This document shows positions 1 to 6,601 of a stretch of 11,324 nt of DNA, in pieces. The position numbers were made by a program, and so were the translations under genes. The stretch lies in the NCBI GenBank assembly GCA_963619935.1, contig CAVEYA010000051.1:1-11324 (forward strand). The letters are read 5' to 3'. The first letter of the stretch is position 1; each line of letters begins with the position of its first letter. Under the pieces are notes generated by a model. It saw nothing but the letters and a program-made list of their open reading frames with translations, was not told the origin of the DNA and made no database searches. The stretch is from RUG13091 sp963619935 (GTDB lineage: Bacteria > Bacillota_I > Bacilli_A > RFN20 > CAG-826).

Positions 1-26
1 TTATTATTCCGATTGGAGATTTCTAT

Positions 27-989
27 ATGGTTAGAAAAATTGCAATACTTACAAGCGGCGGCGATGCTCCCGGAATGAACGCTGCTGTCAGAGCCTGTAT
101 TCGAGCAGGATTATATTACGGGAAAGAAATGTACGTCGTGTATGACGGCTATCGTGGCTTAGTAGAAGGCGATATAAAACAAGTTGATAAAGATTTTACC
201 GCAGATATTATTAATCGCGGCGGAACAATAATTAGAAGTGCACGTTTACCAGAATTTGCACAAGATGAAGTCGTTCAAAAGGCTGTTGATGTCCTTAATG
301 ACTTTGAAATTGATGTCTTAATTGGTATCGGCGGTGACGGAACATATAAAGGTTTAGGCGCCTTATCTAAACATGGTGTCAAATGTATCGGAATTCCTGG
401 CACTATCGATAATGACGTTGGCTCAACAGATGAAACTATTGGTTTCAGTACTGCCTTAGGCACAATTTGTGAATGTGTCGATAAGTTAAAGGATACTTCT
501 GGTTCACATCAAAGATGTTCTCTAATTGAAGTTATGGGTCGTCATTGTGGTGACTTAGCATTGTATGCTTCTTTAGCAGAAGGTGCTGAAGGCGTTATTT
601 GCCCAGAACATCCATTAAAAGAAGATGTCTTATTTAAAAAATTAAGAAAAATGAAAGCACAAGACAAGAGTCACGCGATTATTCTTGTTAGTGAAAATTT
701 ATTAGATATCAACGAACTTGCTAATAAGATTCAAGCAGCAACAGGTTTTGATACTAGAACTGAAGTTTTAGGCAGATTACAAAGAGGTGGTTCACCATCT
801 GCTCACGATCGTATTTTAGCAGCAAGAATGTCTGGCGAAGCAATTCGTTTATCTTTAGACGAAAAAGAAGGTAGTAAGATTGTTGGTGTTAAAAACAACG
901 TTATTGTAAGTTACAATATCGAAGAAGCTCTTGCAATGAAGCACCATTGCATAGCGGGTTTAAGAGACCTTATTGATACATTACAATAA
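27..989 (+). CDS. pfkA: ATP-dependent 6-phosphofructokinase
   Basis: Phosphorylates fructose 6-phosphate to fructose 1,6-bisphosphate with ATP, the committed cytosolic step of glycolysis. The 320-residue product matches the usual length of about 319. Visible motifs are GGDAPG (11-16, ATP loop), NRGGT (63-67), SARLPEF (71-77), GGDGT (102-106), PGTIDND (124-130, catalytic Asp128), EVMGRHCGDL (168-177) and LGRLQRGGSP near residue 255. Glycines in GGDGT and PGTID, where pyrophosphate-dependent enzymes carry Asp and Lys, indicate ATP as phosphoryl donor. Arg22 and Arg26 match the allosteric-site arginines of the E. coli enzyme, so effector control is likely. The ATG at 27 follows GGAG at 15-18 with 8-nt spacing. 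Its own promoter lies outside the window. No convincing terminator follows, so read-through into thrS is possible. Confidence 0.97.
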   Translation: MVRKIAILTSGGDAPGMNAAVRACIRAGLYYGKEMYVVYDGYRGLVEGDIKQVDKDFTADIINRGGTIIRSARLPEFAQDEVVQKAVDVLNDFEIDVLIGIGGDGTYKGLGALSKHGVKCIGIPGTIDNDVGSTDETIGFSTALGTICECVDKLKDTSGSHQRCSLIEVMGRHCGDLALYASLAEGAEGVICPEHPLKEDVLFKKLRKMKAQDKSHAIILVSENLLDINELANKIQAATGFDTRTEVLGRLQRGGSPSAHDRILAARMSGEAIRLSLDEKEGSKIVGVKNNVIVSYNIEEALAMKHHCIAGLRDLIDTLQ

Positions 990-1001
990 TAATTGTATTA
1001 T
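973..1001 (+). promoter_or_regulatory. Probable sigma-A promoter for thrS
   Basis: TTGATA (973-978) and TATTAT (996-1001) are separated by exactly 17 bp, each one mismatch from the -35 and -10 consensus. The -35 lies inside the last codons of pfkA and the -10 lies just past its stop, so transcription would start near 1008, giving a thrS leader of about 64 nt. The pattern is seen directly; its use as a promoter is inference. Confidence 0.6.
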
Positions 1002-1071
1002 AGATTTAAAGAATCTAAATTTTAAACACAAAGAAAGCCCACTTTTGTATTGTGGAGGAAAGAGAAAAAGT

Positions 1072-2832
1072 ATGAAAGTACAACAACATGATGGTTCCAT
1101 CATTGAAATGGACAAAAATAGCAAAGAAGCGTTAGAAGTGTTAAATCACTCAACTTCTCACTTATTAGCGGAAGCAATCCAAGAATTATATCCAGATGCT
1201 TTATTTGGATTTGGCCCAGCTATTGAAAATGGTTTTTACTATGACATTGATTTTAAAAATCCAATTGCAGAAGAAGATTTAGCCAAAATTGAAAAGAAAA
1301 TGCATGAACTTGCTAGCAAAGACGAAAAAATTGTCCGTCAAGTTTTAAGTAAAAAAGAAGCTTTAGAAGTTTTTAAGAATAATCCTTATAAAGTGGAATT
1401 AATTGAAGGTATTAATGAAGACATTACTACTTTCACACAAGGTAATTTTATGGATTTATGCCGTGGACCACACATTATGTCTACTGGTCAAATTAAACAT
1501 TTTAAATTGCTTTCTATTGCCGGTGCGTATTGGAGAGGAGATAGCAAAAATAAACAATTATGTCGTATTTATGGAACTTCTTGGTTCACTGCGGAAGATT
1601 TACAAAACTATCTTACTTTAATTGAAGAAAGAAAAAAGAGAGATCACCGTTTGTTAGGTAAACAACTCGATTTATTTATGCTTTCTGAATATGGTCCAGG
1701 ATTCCCATTCTGGCTACCAAACGGTATGGTTCTTCGTGAACAAATTGAAAAATACTGGAAGGACCAACACTTTAAATATCATTATGTAGTAGTTAAAACT
1801 CCTACTATGTTATCTAAAGAATTATGGGAAACATCCGGTCACTGGGATCATTATAAAGAAAATATGTACACAACTAAAATTGATGACCGCGAATTTGCTA
1901 TTAAGCCAATGAACTGCCCAGGTAGTATTCTTATTTATAAGAATTCTCTCCATTCCTACAAGGATTTGCCTATTCGTATGGCGGAATTAGGACACGTTCA
2001 TAGACATGAAGCTTCAGGTGCATTAAATGGTTTATTCCGTGTCCGTGCTTTCACACAAGACGACGCTCATATCTTCTGCCGTGAAGATCAATTAGTAGAT
2101 GAAATTAAATCACTTTTAAAATTCTATGAAGAAATGTATTCCGTTTTCGGTTTAGATTACTATATTGTTTTATCAACTAGACCAGAAGAAGGTTATATTG
2201 GTGATATCAACATTTGGAACAAATCCGAAGAGATTTTAAAAGAAGCTTGTGAAAAAAGTGGTCACGAATTCAAGATTAATCCAGGTGATGGGGCTTTCTA
2301 TGGTCCAAAACTTGATTTTAAATTAAAGGATTCTATGGGCCGTATTTGGCAATGTGGCACAATTCAGTTAGATATGAATTTACCAGAAAGATTTGACTGT
2401 TTCTATATTGATAGCAATGGCGAAAAAGTTAGACCAATTATGCTCCATAGAGCATGTTTAGGTTCAATTGAAAGATTCATTGGTATTATTATCGAACACT
2501 TCGGCGGAGCCTTCCCAACTTGGCTAGCTCCAGTGCAAGTCAATCTCTTACCAGTTAATAATGAATATCATTTAGAATACGCAGAATCTTTATACAATGA
2601 ATTCCGTAATCACGGCATTCGTGTTGAGCTCGATGCTTCTAATGATAAATTAGGCTATCGTATGAGAAATTCACAAATGCGTAAAATCCCATACACAATC
2701 GTATTAGGTGATCATGAAAGAGATGATCGTACAGTCACTTATCGTAAGTTTGGTCAAAAAGAACAAATCACCGTTAAAGTAGAAGACTTTATTGCTTTAA
2801 TTGATGAAGAAGTCAAAACCAAGGCAAAATAA
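1072..2832 (+). CDS. thrS: Threonyl-tRNA synthetase lacking the TGS domain
   Basis: Charges tRNA-Thr with threonine and edits mischarged Ser-tRNA. I place the start at ATG 1072, behind GGAGG (1054-1058, 13-nt spacing), giving 586 residues. An in-frame ATG at 973 would overlap pfkA and add 33 unrelated residues, with no ribosome binding site. After about 25 residues the protein enters the editing domain directly: HSTSH (26-30) and Cys130/His134 of DLCRGPH are its expected metal-type residues. The catalytic core has the zinc ligands Cys282 (NCPG), His333 (DDAH) and His459 (LHRA), spaced exactly as E. coli Cys334/His385/His511. Motif 2 (RHEASG) and motif 3 (ACLGSIERF) are intact, and the C-terminal anticodon-binding domain begins near residue 480. 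The roughly 60-residue N-terminal TGS domain of most bacterial enzymes is missing; shortened ThrRS also occurs in Mollicutes. No T-box fits in the 82-nt upstream gap. Confidence 0.96.
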   Translation: MKVQQHDGSIIEMDKNSKEALEVLNHSTSHLLAEAIQELYPDALFGFGPAIENGFYYDIDFKNPIAEEDLAKIEKKMHELASKDEKIVRQVLSKKEALEVFKNNPYKVELIEGINEDITTFTQGNFMDLCRGPHIMSTGQIKHFKLLSIAGAYWRGDSKNKQLCRIYGTSWFTAEDLQNYLTLIEERKKRDHRLLGKQLDLFMLSEYGPGFPFWLPNGMVLREQIEKYWKDQHFKYHYVVVKTPTMLSKELWETSGHWDHYKENMYTTKIDDREFAIKPMNCPGSILIYKNSLHSYKDLPIRMAELGHVHRHEASGALNGLFRVRAFTQDDAHIFCREDQLVDEIKSLLKFYEEMYSVFGLDYYIVLSTRPEEGYIGDINIWNKSEEILKEACEKSGHEFKINPGDGAFYGPKLDFKLKDSMGRIWQCGTIQLDMNLPERFDCFYIDSNGEKVRPIMLHRACLGSIERFIGIIIEHFGGAFPTWLAPVQVNLLPVNNEYHLEYAESLYNEFRNHGIRVELDASNDKLGYRMRNSQMRKIPYTIVLGDHERDDRTVTYRKFGQKEQITVKVEDFIALIDEEVKTKAK

Positions 2833-2837
2833 AAATT

Positions 2838-2865
2838 AAGGTGAATTTATTTCACCTTTTTCTTT
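2838..2865 (+). terminator. Rho-independent terminator of thrS
   Basis: An 8-bp perfect stem, AAGGTGAA (2838-2845) with TTCACCTT (2851-2858), has the 5-nt loop TTTAT and runs into a T-rich tract (2857-2865). It starts 5 nt after the thrS stop and separates thrS from the infC operon. Confidence 0.85.
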
Positions 2866-2901
2866 AATTAAAACAAATTGTGATTTGTGCAAAAATTGAT
2901 A

Positions 2902-2931
2902 TTGACACATATCATTAAATAATGATACTAT
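2902..2931 (+). promoter_or_regulatory. Promoter of the infC-rpmI-rplT operon
   Basis: A perfect -35 TTGACA (2902-2907) lies 18 bp upstream of TACTAT (2926-2931), which matches the -10 at four of six positions including the key A and T and is preceded by an extended TGa (2923-2925). Transcription would start near 2938, just before the structured leader. An inverted repeat fills the spacer (see 2910-2927). The -10 placement is uncertain by one or two bases. Confidence 0.65.
2910..2927. repeat. Inverted repeat in the infC promoter spacer (candidate operator)
   Basis: TATCATTA (2910-2917) and TAATGATA (2920-2927) are perfect inverted repeats with 8-bp arms around a 2-bp centre. The repeat occupies the spacer and touches the -10, the position of a classical repressor site. 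It does not match the orientation of the Fur consensus that I know. In such AT-rich DNA it could arise by chance, so an operator role is only a suggestion. Confidence 0.4.
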
Positions 2932-2937
2932 AAATCC

Positions 2938-3058
2938 GCAAAAATCAGGTAGAAAGCAGAGGCACCCGCTTCTCGCCAGACTGACTAACGTTGGTTGGCT
3001 CATACTACATCTTTGAGGGCTAAGATAGTTACGGGTGCATGCTTGCATCCGTTTTTTT
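2938..3058 (+). ncRNA. L20-type ribosomal protein leader (attenuator) of infC-rpmI-rplT
   Basis: A structured 5' leader of about 120 nt precedes infC. In Firmicutes this operon is controlled by L20 binding its leader and promoting premature termination (known for B. subtilis). Pairings seen here: a hairpin AGAAAGC/GCTTCT (2951-2957/2968-2973, one bulged A) whose loop shows GGCACCC; GCCAG/TTGGC (2975-2979/2995-2999) extended by CTGA/TTGG; and ATCTT/AAGAT (3009-3013/3022-3026). GCACCCG (2962-2968) can pair perfectly with CGGGTGC (3032-3038), which is also the 5' arm of the terminator, so the two states exclude each other. The GTTGGCT stretch resembles the 23S rRNA segment near the L20 site, from memory, which would fit rRNA mimicry. 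Assignment rests on position and pairings, not on a model search. Confidence 0.78.
3032..3058 (+). terminator. Attenuator terminator in the infC leader
   Basis: CGGGTGCA (3032-3039) pairs with TGCATCCG (3044-3051) as an 8-bp stem with one G-U pair and a 4-nt loop, followed by seven T residues (3052-3058). It lies before infC, not after a gene, and its 5' arm is shared with the antiterminator pairing to 2962-2968. It therefore looks like a conditional terminator. Confidence 0.82.
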
Positions 3059-3079
3059 GACAAAAAGGAGTTGATATTT

Positions 3080-3634
3080 ATCACTGGTAATTTTCCTGGC
3101 AACAAATTTCAAAAGCCAAACAATCAAAACAAAGATTTAGTTAACGAACTCGTTAGATTCCCAACAGTATTACTAATTGGACCAAAAGGTGAGCAATTAG
3201 GCACTATGTCTTCAAGAGAAGCGCAATTTAAAGCAAACGAATACAATATGGATTTGCTCTGTGTTGCCCCAAATGCACAGCCACCAGTTTGTAAAATTAT
3301 TAATTACGGCAAATACCGTTTTGAACAACAAAAAAAGGCTAAAGAAGCTAAGAAAAATCAACATGTCATTGAGACAAAAGAAATCCAACTTACTCCACAA
3401 ATTGGCCAACATGATATGGAAACAAAATCTCGTGCTGCCATCAAGTTCCTTCAAGAAGGAAATAAAGTAAAAATAGGTGTAAGATTCCGCGGTAGACAAT
3501 TAAGTCACGTAGAAGTTGGACAAGAAACCATGGATAAATTCATCGAATTAATCAGCGAATACGCAGTTATCGAAAAACCAGCTAATTTAGATGGTAAATG
3601 GATGATTGCGATAGTCGCACCAAAAAGAAAGTAG
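3080..3634 (+). CDS. infC: Translation initiation factor IF-3, probable AUC start
   Basis: IF3 binds the 30S subunit, prevents premature 50S joining and checks start-codon and initiator-tRNA pairing. Starting at ATC 3080 gives 184 residues. The N-domain covers about 20-75 (ELVRF, GEQLG at 37-41, VAPNAQPPVCKI at 62-73), the linker helix carries YGKYRFEQQKKAKEAKKNQ (76-94), and the C-domain runs from about 100 to 182 (KEIQLTPQI, VRFRGRQLSH). AAGGAG at 3065-3070 is 9 nt from ATC 3080. The only in-frame upstream ATG (3035) lies inside the attenuator hairpin, and the nearby ATA and TTG are too close to the Shine-Dalgarno. infC famously starts with AUU in E. coli and B. subtilis, so IF3 can repress its own translation; AUC would serve equally. 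The N-terminus is about 13 residues longer than in B. subtilis. Its stop overlaps the rpmI ribosome binding site. Confidence 0.93.
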   Translation: MTGNFPGNKFQKPNNQNKDLVNELVRFPTVLLIGPKGEQLGTMSSREAQFKANEYNMDLLCVAPNAQPPVCKIINYGKYRFEQQKKAKEAKKNQHVIETKEIQLTPQIGQHDMETKSRAAIKFLQEGNKVKIGVRFRGRQLSHVEVGQETMDKFIELISEYAVIEKPANLDGKWMIAIVAPKRK

Positions 3635-3645
3635 GAGGAAACATT

Positions 3646-3840
3646 ATGCCAAAAATGAAAAGTAAAAGAGGCCTCATGAAGAGAGTCAAAATTACTGGCA
3701 GTGGTAAAGTCGTTAGACACCACGCTTATGTATCACATTTAGCCCCACACAAAACAACAAAACAAAAGAGACACTTAATGAAATCTACTTCCGTCCACGG
3801 AACAGATTACAAGAGAATTAAGTTCCTCATTGTTAAGTAA
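3646..3840 (+). CDS. rpmI: Large ribosomal subunit protein bL35
   Basis: A small, very basic 50S protein of 64 residues, the normal family length of 64-66. It carries the family signature PKMKSKRG at the N-terminus, then KRVKITGSGKVVRHHAYVSH and the KTTKQKRHL segment. The start is ATG 3646 behind GGAGG (3634-3638), which overlaps the infC stop TAG, suggesting coupled translation. The longer frame from 3598 would sit inside infC and is not needed. It is the middle gene of the classical infC-rpmI-rplT operon; in the family, L20 feedback covers both ribosomal proteins. Confidence 0.97.
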   Translation: MPKMKSKRGLMKRVKITGSGKVVRHHAYVSHLAPHKTTKQKRHLMKSTSVHGTDYKRIKFLIVK

Positions 3841-3854
3841 GGAGGTAACTAGTA

Positions 3855-4208
3855 ATGGCTAGAGTTAAAGGTGGCACTGTTACACATGCCCGTCGTAAAA
3901 GAATTTTAAAAAGAGCTTCTGGTTACTTCGGAAGCAAACACTTACTCTTTAAGACTGCTAAAGAACAAGTTATGCACAGCTTACGCTATGCGTACATTGA
4001 TCGTCGTAACATCAAAAGAGACTATCGTAAATTATGGATCAAGCGTATTAACGCTGCTTGCCGTATGCACGACATTTCTTACAGCAAATTCATGTATGGT
4101 TTAAAAGCCGCTAACGTGAACGTCAACCGTAAGATGCTCTCTGAATTAGCAATCAACGACCCAAAAGCTTTTGCAGACTTAGTAAAATTAGCAAAGAAAG
4201 CTAAATAA
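3855..4208 (+). CDS. rplT: Large ribosomal subunit protein bL20
   Basis: A 117-residue, highly basic protein of normal family length, needed early in 50S assembly where it binds 23S rRNA. Diagnostic stretches are MARVKGG, ARRKRILKRASGYFGSKH (residues 12-29), the YAYIDRRNIKRDYRKLWI helix (46-63) and the C-terminal globular part from NAACRMH onward, including the LNRK-like VNRKMLSELA. GGAGGT (3841-3846) directly follows the rpmI stop and precedes ATG 3855 by 8 nt. It is the last gene of its operon and the expected ligand of the leader at 2938-3058, closing a feedback loop by premature termination; that loop is inferred from the B. subtilis case. Confidence 0.98.
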   Translation: MARVKGGTVTHARRKRILKRASGYFGSKHLLFKTAKEQVMHSLRYAYIDRRNIKRDYRKLWIKRINAACRMHDISYSKFMYGLKAANVNVNRKMLSELAINDPKAFADLVKLAKKAK

Positions 4209-4224
4209 GTTAAAGTAAGCAAAC

Positions 4225-4254
4225 AAAAAGTTCAGCGAAAACTGAACTTTTTTT
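4225..4254. terminator. Bidirectional terminator between rplT and thiI
   Basis: GTTCAG (4230-4235) pairs with CTGAAC (4242-4247) around the loop CGAAAA, flanked by five A residues on the left and seven T residues on the right (4248-4254). The A and T runs extend the stem and give a U-tract in each direction, so it can end both rplT (+) and the convergent ezrA-nifS-thiI transcript (-). Confidence 0.9.
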
Positions 4255-4265
4255 ATGCTTTTGTT

Positions 4266-5465
4266 TTAAAGCAGATCTTCTTCCACTTTCTTTTCTTCTT
4301 CAGAAATAAATTTAACTTCTAAATTTGTAAGTGCTTCTTGAATAAGAGGCTCATAGTCAAATTCTTCTTCAAATTTTTTGCATTCATCAAGATGTGGAGA
4401 AGTTTTTGGACTTTTTGGAGTGAATATCGTACAACAATCAATAAATGGTCTAATTGAGATTTCATAAGTACCAATTTTGTTGGCTAAAGAAATGATTTCC
4501 GTTTTATCCATGCAAGCGCATGGACGAATGATTGGCGTATGCGTTACTTCATTAATTACATTCATAGATTGTAAGGTTTGTGAAGCAACTTGCCCAACTG
4601 ATTCACCAGACGAAATTACTGGGCAATTTCTACGATGGGCTAGACGATCCGCTAAGCGGAACATCATTCTACGCATCATCGTAATGCAATAGCTTTCTGG
4701 CACATGATCATAAATTGCTTCTTGAATTTTTGTAAATGGAATAATATGTAATCTAATTTTGGCTTGATATCTATTTAAGACTTTTAATAAGTCTTCTAAT
4801 TTATAAATTACGCCTTGTTGGGTGTATGGTGGGGAAGCAAAATGAATGCATTCAATAGAAACGCCACGTTTCATCATTAAATATGCTGCTACTGGGGAAT
4901 CAATCCCACCAGAAAGCATATGCATGGTTTTACCACCTACTCCTAAAGGATACCCACCAGCTCCTTCATAAGTATGTGAAAATACATAAACCGCGTCATT
5001 TCTTACTTCAATAGATAAGGTAATATCAGGATTATGTACATCTACCTTAATATTTGGCACATTTCTGAAAATGTGACCCGCTACAATGCGTGTAATTTCA
5101 TCTGAAACAAGTGGATAAGTTTTATCACTTCTTTTAGTTTTAATTTTAAAAGTATGGCCCACTTCTTGCTTAAAAAGTTCCAAACAAACGTTTTTGACAT
5201 TTTCAATATCGCGGTCCACGGCTTTATAAACTAAAGAGAGACCTTGAATACCACTAATTTCTTGTAAGCGAGAAATAACAAGTTGATAATCTACTCCATT
5301 TAAAACCACATAAATATGGTCAAATCTGACTTCAAAAGATAAGTCAGGATATTCTTTCAATGCTTGTTTAATATTCTTCCCTAAAACGCGAATAAAGTCC
5401 TTTTTGTTCTTTCCTTTAGTAGAAAGTTCACCAAAACGAACCATAATATGGTCATATTTAATCAT
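4266..5465 (-). CDS. thiI: tRNA 4-thiouridine synthetase ThiI, short (no rhodanese) form
   Basis: Adenylates U8 of tRNA and installs sulfur to make 4-thiouridine; some homologues also supply sulfur for the thiamine thiazole. The 399 residues comprise an N-terminal ferredoxin-like part (about 1-60), a THUMP tRNA-binding domain (about 60-165) and an ATP pyrophosphatase domain with the PP-loop SGGIDS (185-190) and GESVGQVASQT (287-297). It ends soon after the conserved DCC of residues 343-345, so the C-terminal rhodanese domain of E. coli ThiI (482 residues) is absent, as in the B. subtilis protein. The latter takes sulfur from the neighbouring cysteine desulfurase NifZ. Here a desulfurase gene lies directly upstream and overlaps by one base (TAATG), with GAAGGAG at 5474-5480. 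One oddity is CAC at 316-318, where relatives often have a hydrophobic LIG-like stretch. Confidence 0.95.
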   Translation of the reverse strand: MIKYDHIMVRFGELSTKGKNKKDFIRVLGKNIKQALKEYPDLSFEVRFDHIYVVLNGVDYQLVISRLQEISGIQGLSLVYKAVDRDIENVKNVCLELFKQEVGHTFKIKTKRSDKTYPLVSDEITRIVAGHIFRNVPNIKVDVHNPDITLSIEVRNDAVYVFSHTYEGAGGYPLGVGGKTMHMLSGGIDSPVAAYLMMKRGVSIECIHFASPPYTQQGVIYKLEDLLKVLNRYQAKIRLHIIPFTKIQEAIYDHVPESYCITMMRRMMFRLADRLAHRRNCPVISSGESVGQVASQTLQSMNVINEVTHTPIIRPCACMDKTEIISLANKIGTYEISIRPFIDCCTIFTPKSPKTSPHLDECKKFEEEFDYEPLIQEALTNLEVKFISEEEKKVEEDLL

Positions 5466-6601
5466 TATTTAAGCTCCTTCACTGTTTTATCTAAAATACC
5501 AGTAAATGTATTTACATCATCAATCGTGTTTTCATAAGAAAAACTTACTCTGATTGTATTATGTGATAATAAATCACTTTTGCCCATTGCTTTTACGACA
5601 TAACTCATCGGTTCCTCATGGGCATGACAAGCTGAAGTAGAAGACACCATAATATGTTGATTGCTAAGTGATTCAACAATCACGCTTGCCTTTTTTGTTA
5701 ATAAAGAAAAATTGACAATATAAGGATTATCTTCATTGGAATTAATTTCGTATAAGGTTGGGTTATTTTTTAAATAAGTTAATAAAGTGTCCGCTAATGG
5801 TTTAATACTCTTATAATGTTCGTCTATTTGACTAAAGATAAGGCGAATACCTTTCGCTAAAGAAACATCCATGGCCACATCTAAAGTTCCACTACGGAAA
5901 TCATTCTCTTGTCCACCACCAGAAAATAATGGAAGTAATTCAATCTTTTTTCTTTTAATTAAGGCTCCTGAACTATTTAAACAATGAATTTTATGTCCGC
6001 TAAAGGTGAACATATCAATTTCTTGATAAGGAATCTTAATTTTGCCAAAGGCTTGTGTGGCGTCTACATGAAAAGCAATTAATGGATATTTTTTTAATAA
6101 TTCAGCGATTTCATGTATCGGATTCATTGCACCAATTTCATTATTAACCGCCATAATAGAAACTAGAATTGTATCTTTTCTAATTGCGGATTTTAATGTT
6201 TCTAACTCAATAACACCCTTGCTATTAACTGGTAAATAAGTTACTTCAAACCCAAAATAAGATTCTAATTGTTTGGCAACTTCTAAAACAGAAGCGTGTT
6301 CTACATTTGAAACAATGATATGCTTCCCTCTATTTTGAAATTTTAAACAATAACCTTTAATGGCTAAGTTATTTCCTTCAGTAGCCCCACTAGTAAAAAT
6401 TACCTCGTGATCATTTAAACCTAAAGTATTAAGTATTTGACTACGCGCTTTTTCTAGCAACCGACTAGCTTCTTGACCTAAAAGATGAATGCTGCTTGCA
6501 TTGCCAAAATAAAGTTCTTTGCATTTGTTATACGTATTAAGAACTTCCGGATTAACTTTTGTTGTTGAAGCGTTATCAAGGTAAATAATTTTATTTACCA
6601 T
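5465..6601 (-). CDS. NifS/IscS-family cysteine desulfurase, probable ThiI partner
   Basis: A PLP enzyme that takes sulfur from L-cysteine as a protein persulfide. From the ATG at 6601 it has 378 residues, near the B. subtilis NifZ length of 381. Motifs: YLDNASTT near the N-terminus, SGATEGNN, VEHASVLE (His102), DATQAFGK (Asp180), the PLP lysine in SGHKIH (Lys204) and the catalytic cysteine in SSTSACHAHEEP (Cys325). The long loop around this cysteine fits the class I (IscS/NifS) type rather than SufS. I choose 6601 over ATG 6610 because AGGGGA (6613-6618) is 11 nt from the former but only 2 nt from the latter. The start overlaps the end of ezrA by 11 bp and the stop overlaps thiI by one base. 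With no scaffold protein gene nearby, its main job is probably tRNA thiolation, but a wider role cannot be excluded. Confidence 0.92.
   Translation of the reverse strand: MVNKIIYLDNASTTKVNPEVLNTYNKCKELYFGNASSIHLLGQEASRLLEKARSQILNTLGLNDHEVIFTSGATEGNNLAIKGYCLKFQNRGKHIIVSNVEHASVLEVAKQLESYFGFEVTYLPVNSKGVIELETLKSAIRKDTILVSIMAVNNEIGAMNPIHEIAELLKKYPLIAFHVDATQAFGKIKIPYQEIDMFTFSGHKIHCLNSSGALIKRKKIELLPLFSGGGQENDFRSGTLDVAMDVSLAKGIRLIFSQIDEHYKSIKPLADTLLTYLKNNPTLYEINSNEDNPYIVNFSLLTKKASVIVESLSNQHIMVSSTSACHAHEEPMSYVVKAMGKSDLLSHNTIRVSFSYENTIDDVNTFTGILDKTVKELK

Noticed and set aside
1001..1017. Hairpin TAGATT/AATCTA as a pfkA terminator.
   Set aside because: The stem is AT-rich and short with only four T residues after it, and it overlaps the likely thrS promoter and start site.
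973..1071. Upstream in-frame ATG that would extend thrS by 33 residues.
   Set aside because: It overlaps pfkA, has no ribosome binding site, and the extra residues do not resemble a TGS domain. ATG 1072 has GGAGG.
3035..3079. ATG 3035 as the infC start.
   Set aside because: It lies in the attenuator terminator hairpin, has no Shine-Dalgarno, and would place the real Shine-Dalgarno inside the gene.
2836..3105. Minus-strand frame of 89 codons across the infC promoter and leader.
   Set aside because: It is composed of terminator, promoter and leader sequence and reads through structured RNA elements; no family resemblance.
3212..3499. Long antisense frame within infC, and similar antisense frames in rpsD (8813-9067, 9074-9283), pfkA (275-463), the desulfurase-ThiI-EzrA genes and the nicotinate phosphoribosyltransferase gene.
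   Set aside because: They lie wholly within well-recognised genes on the other strand, lack ribosome binding sites and resemble no protein family.
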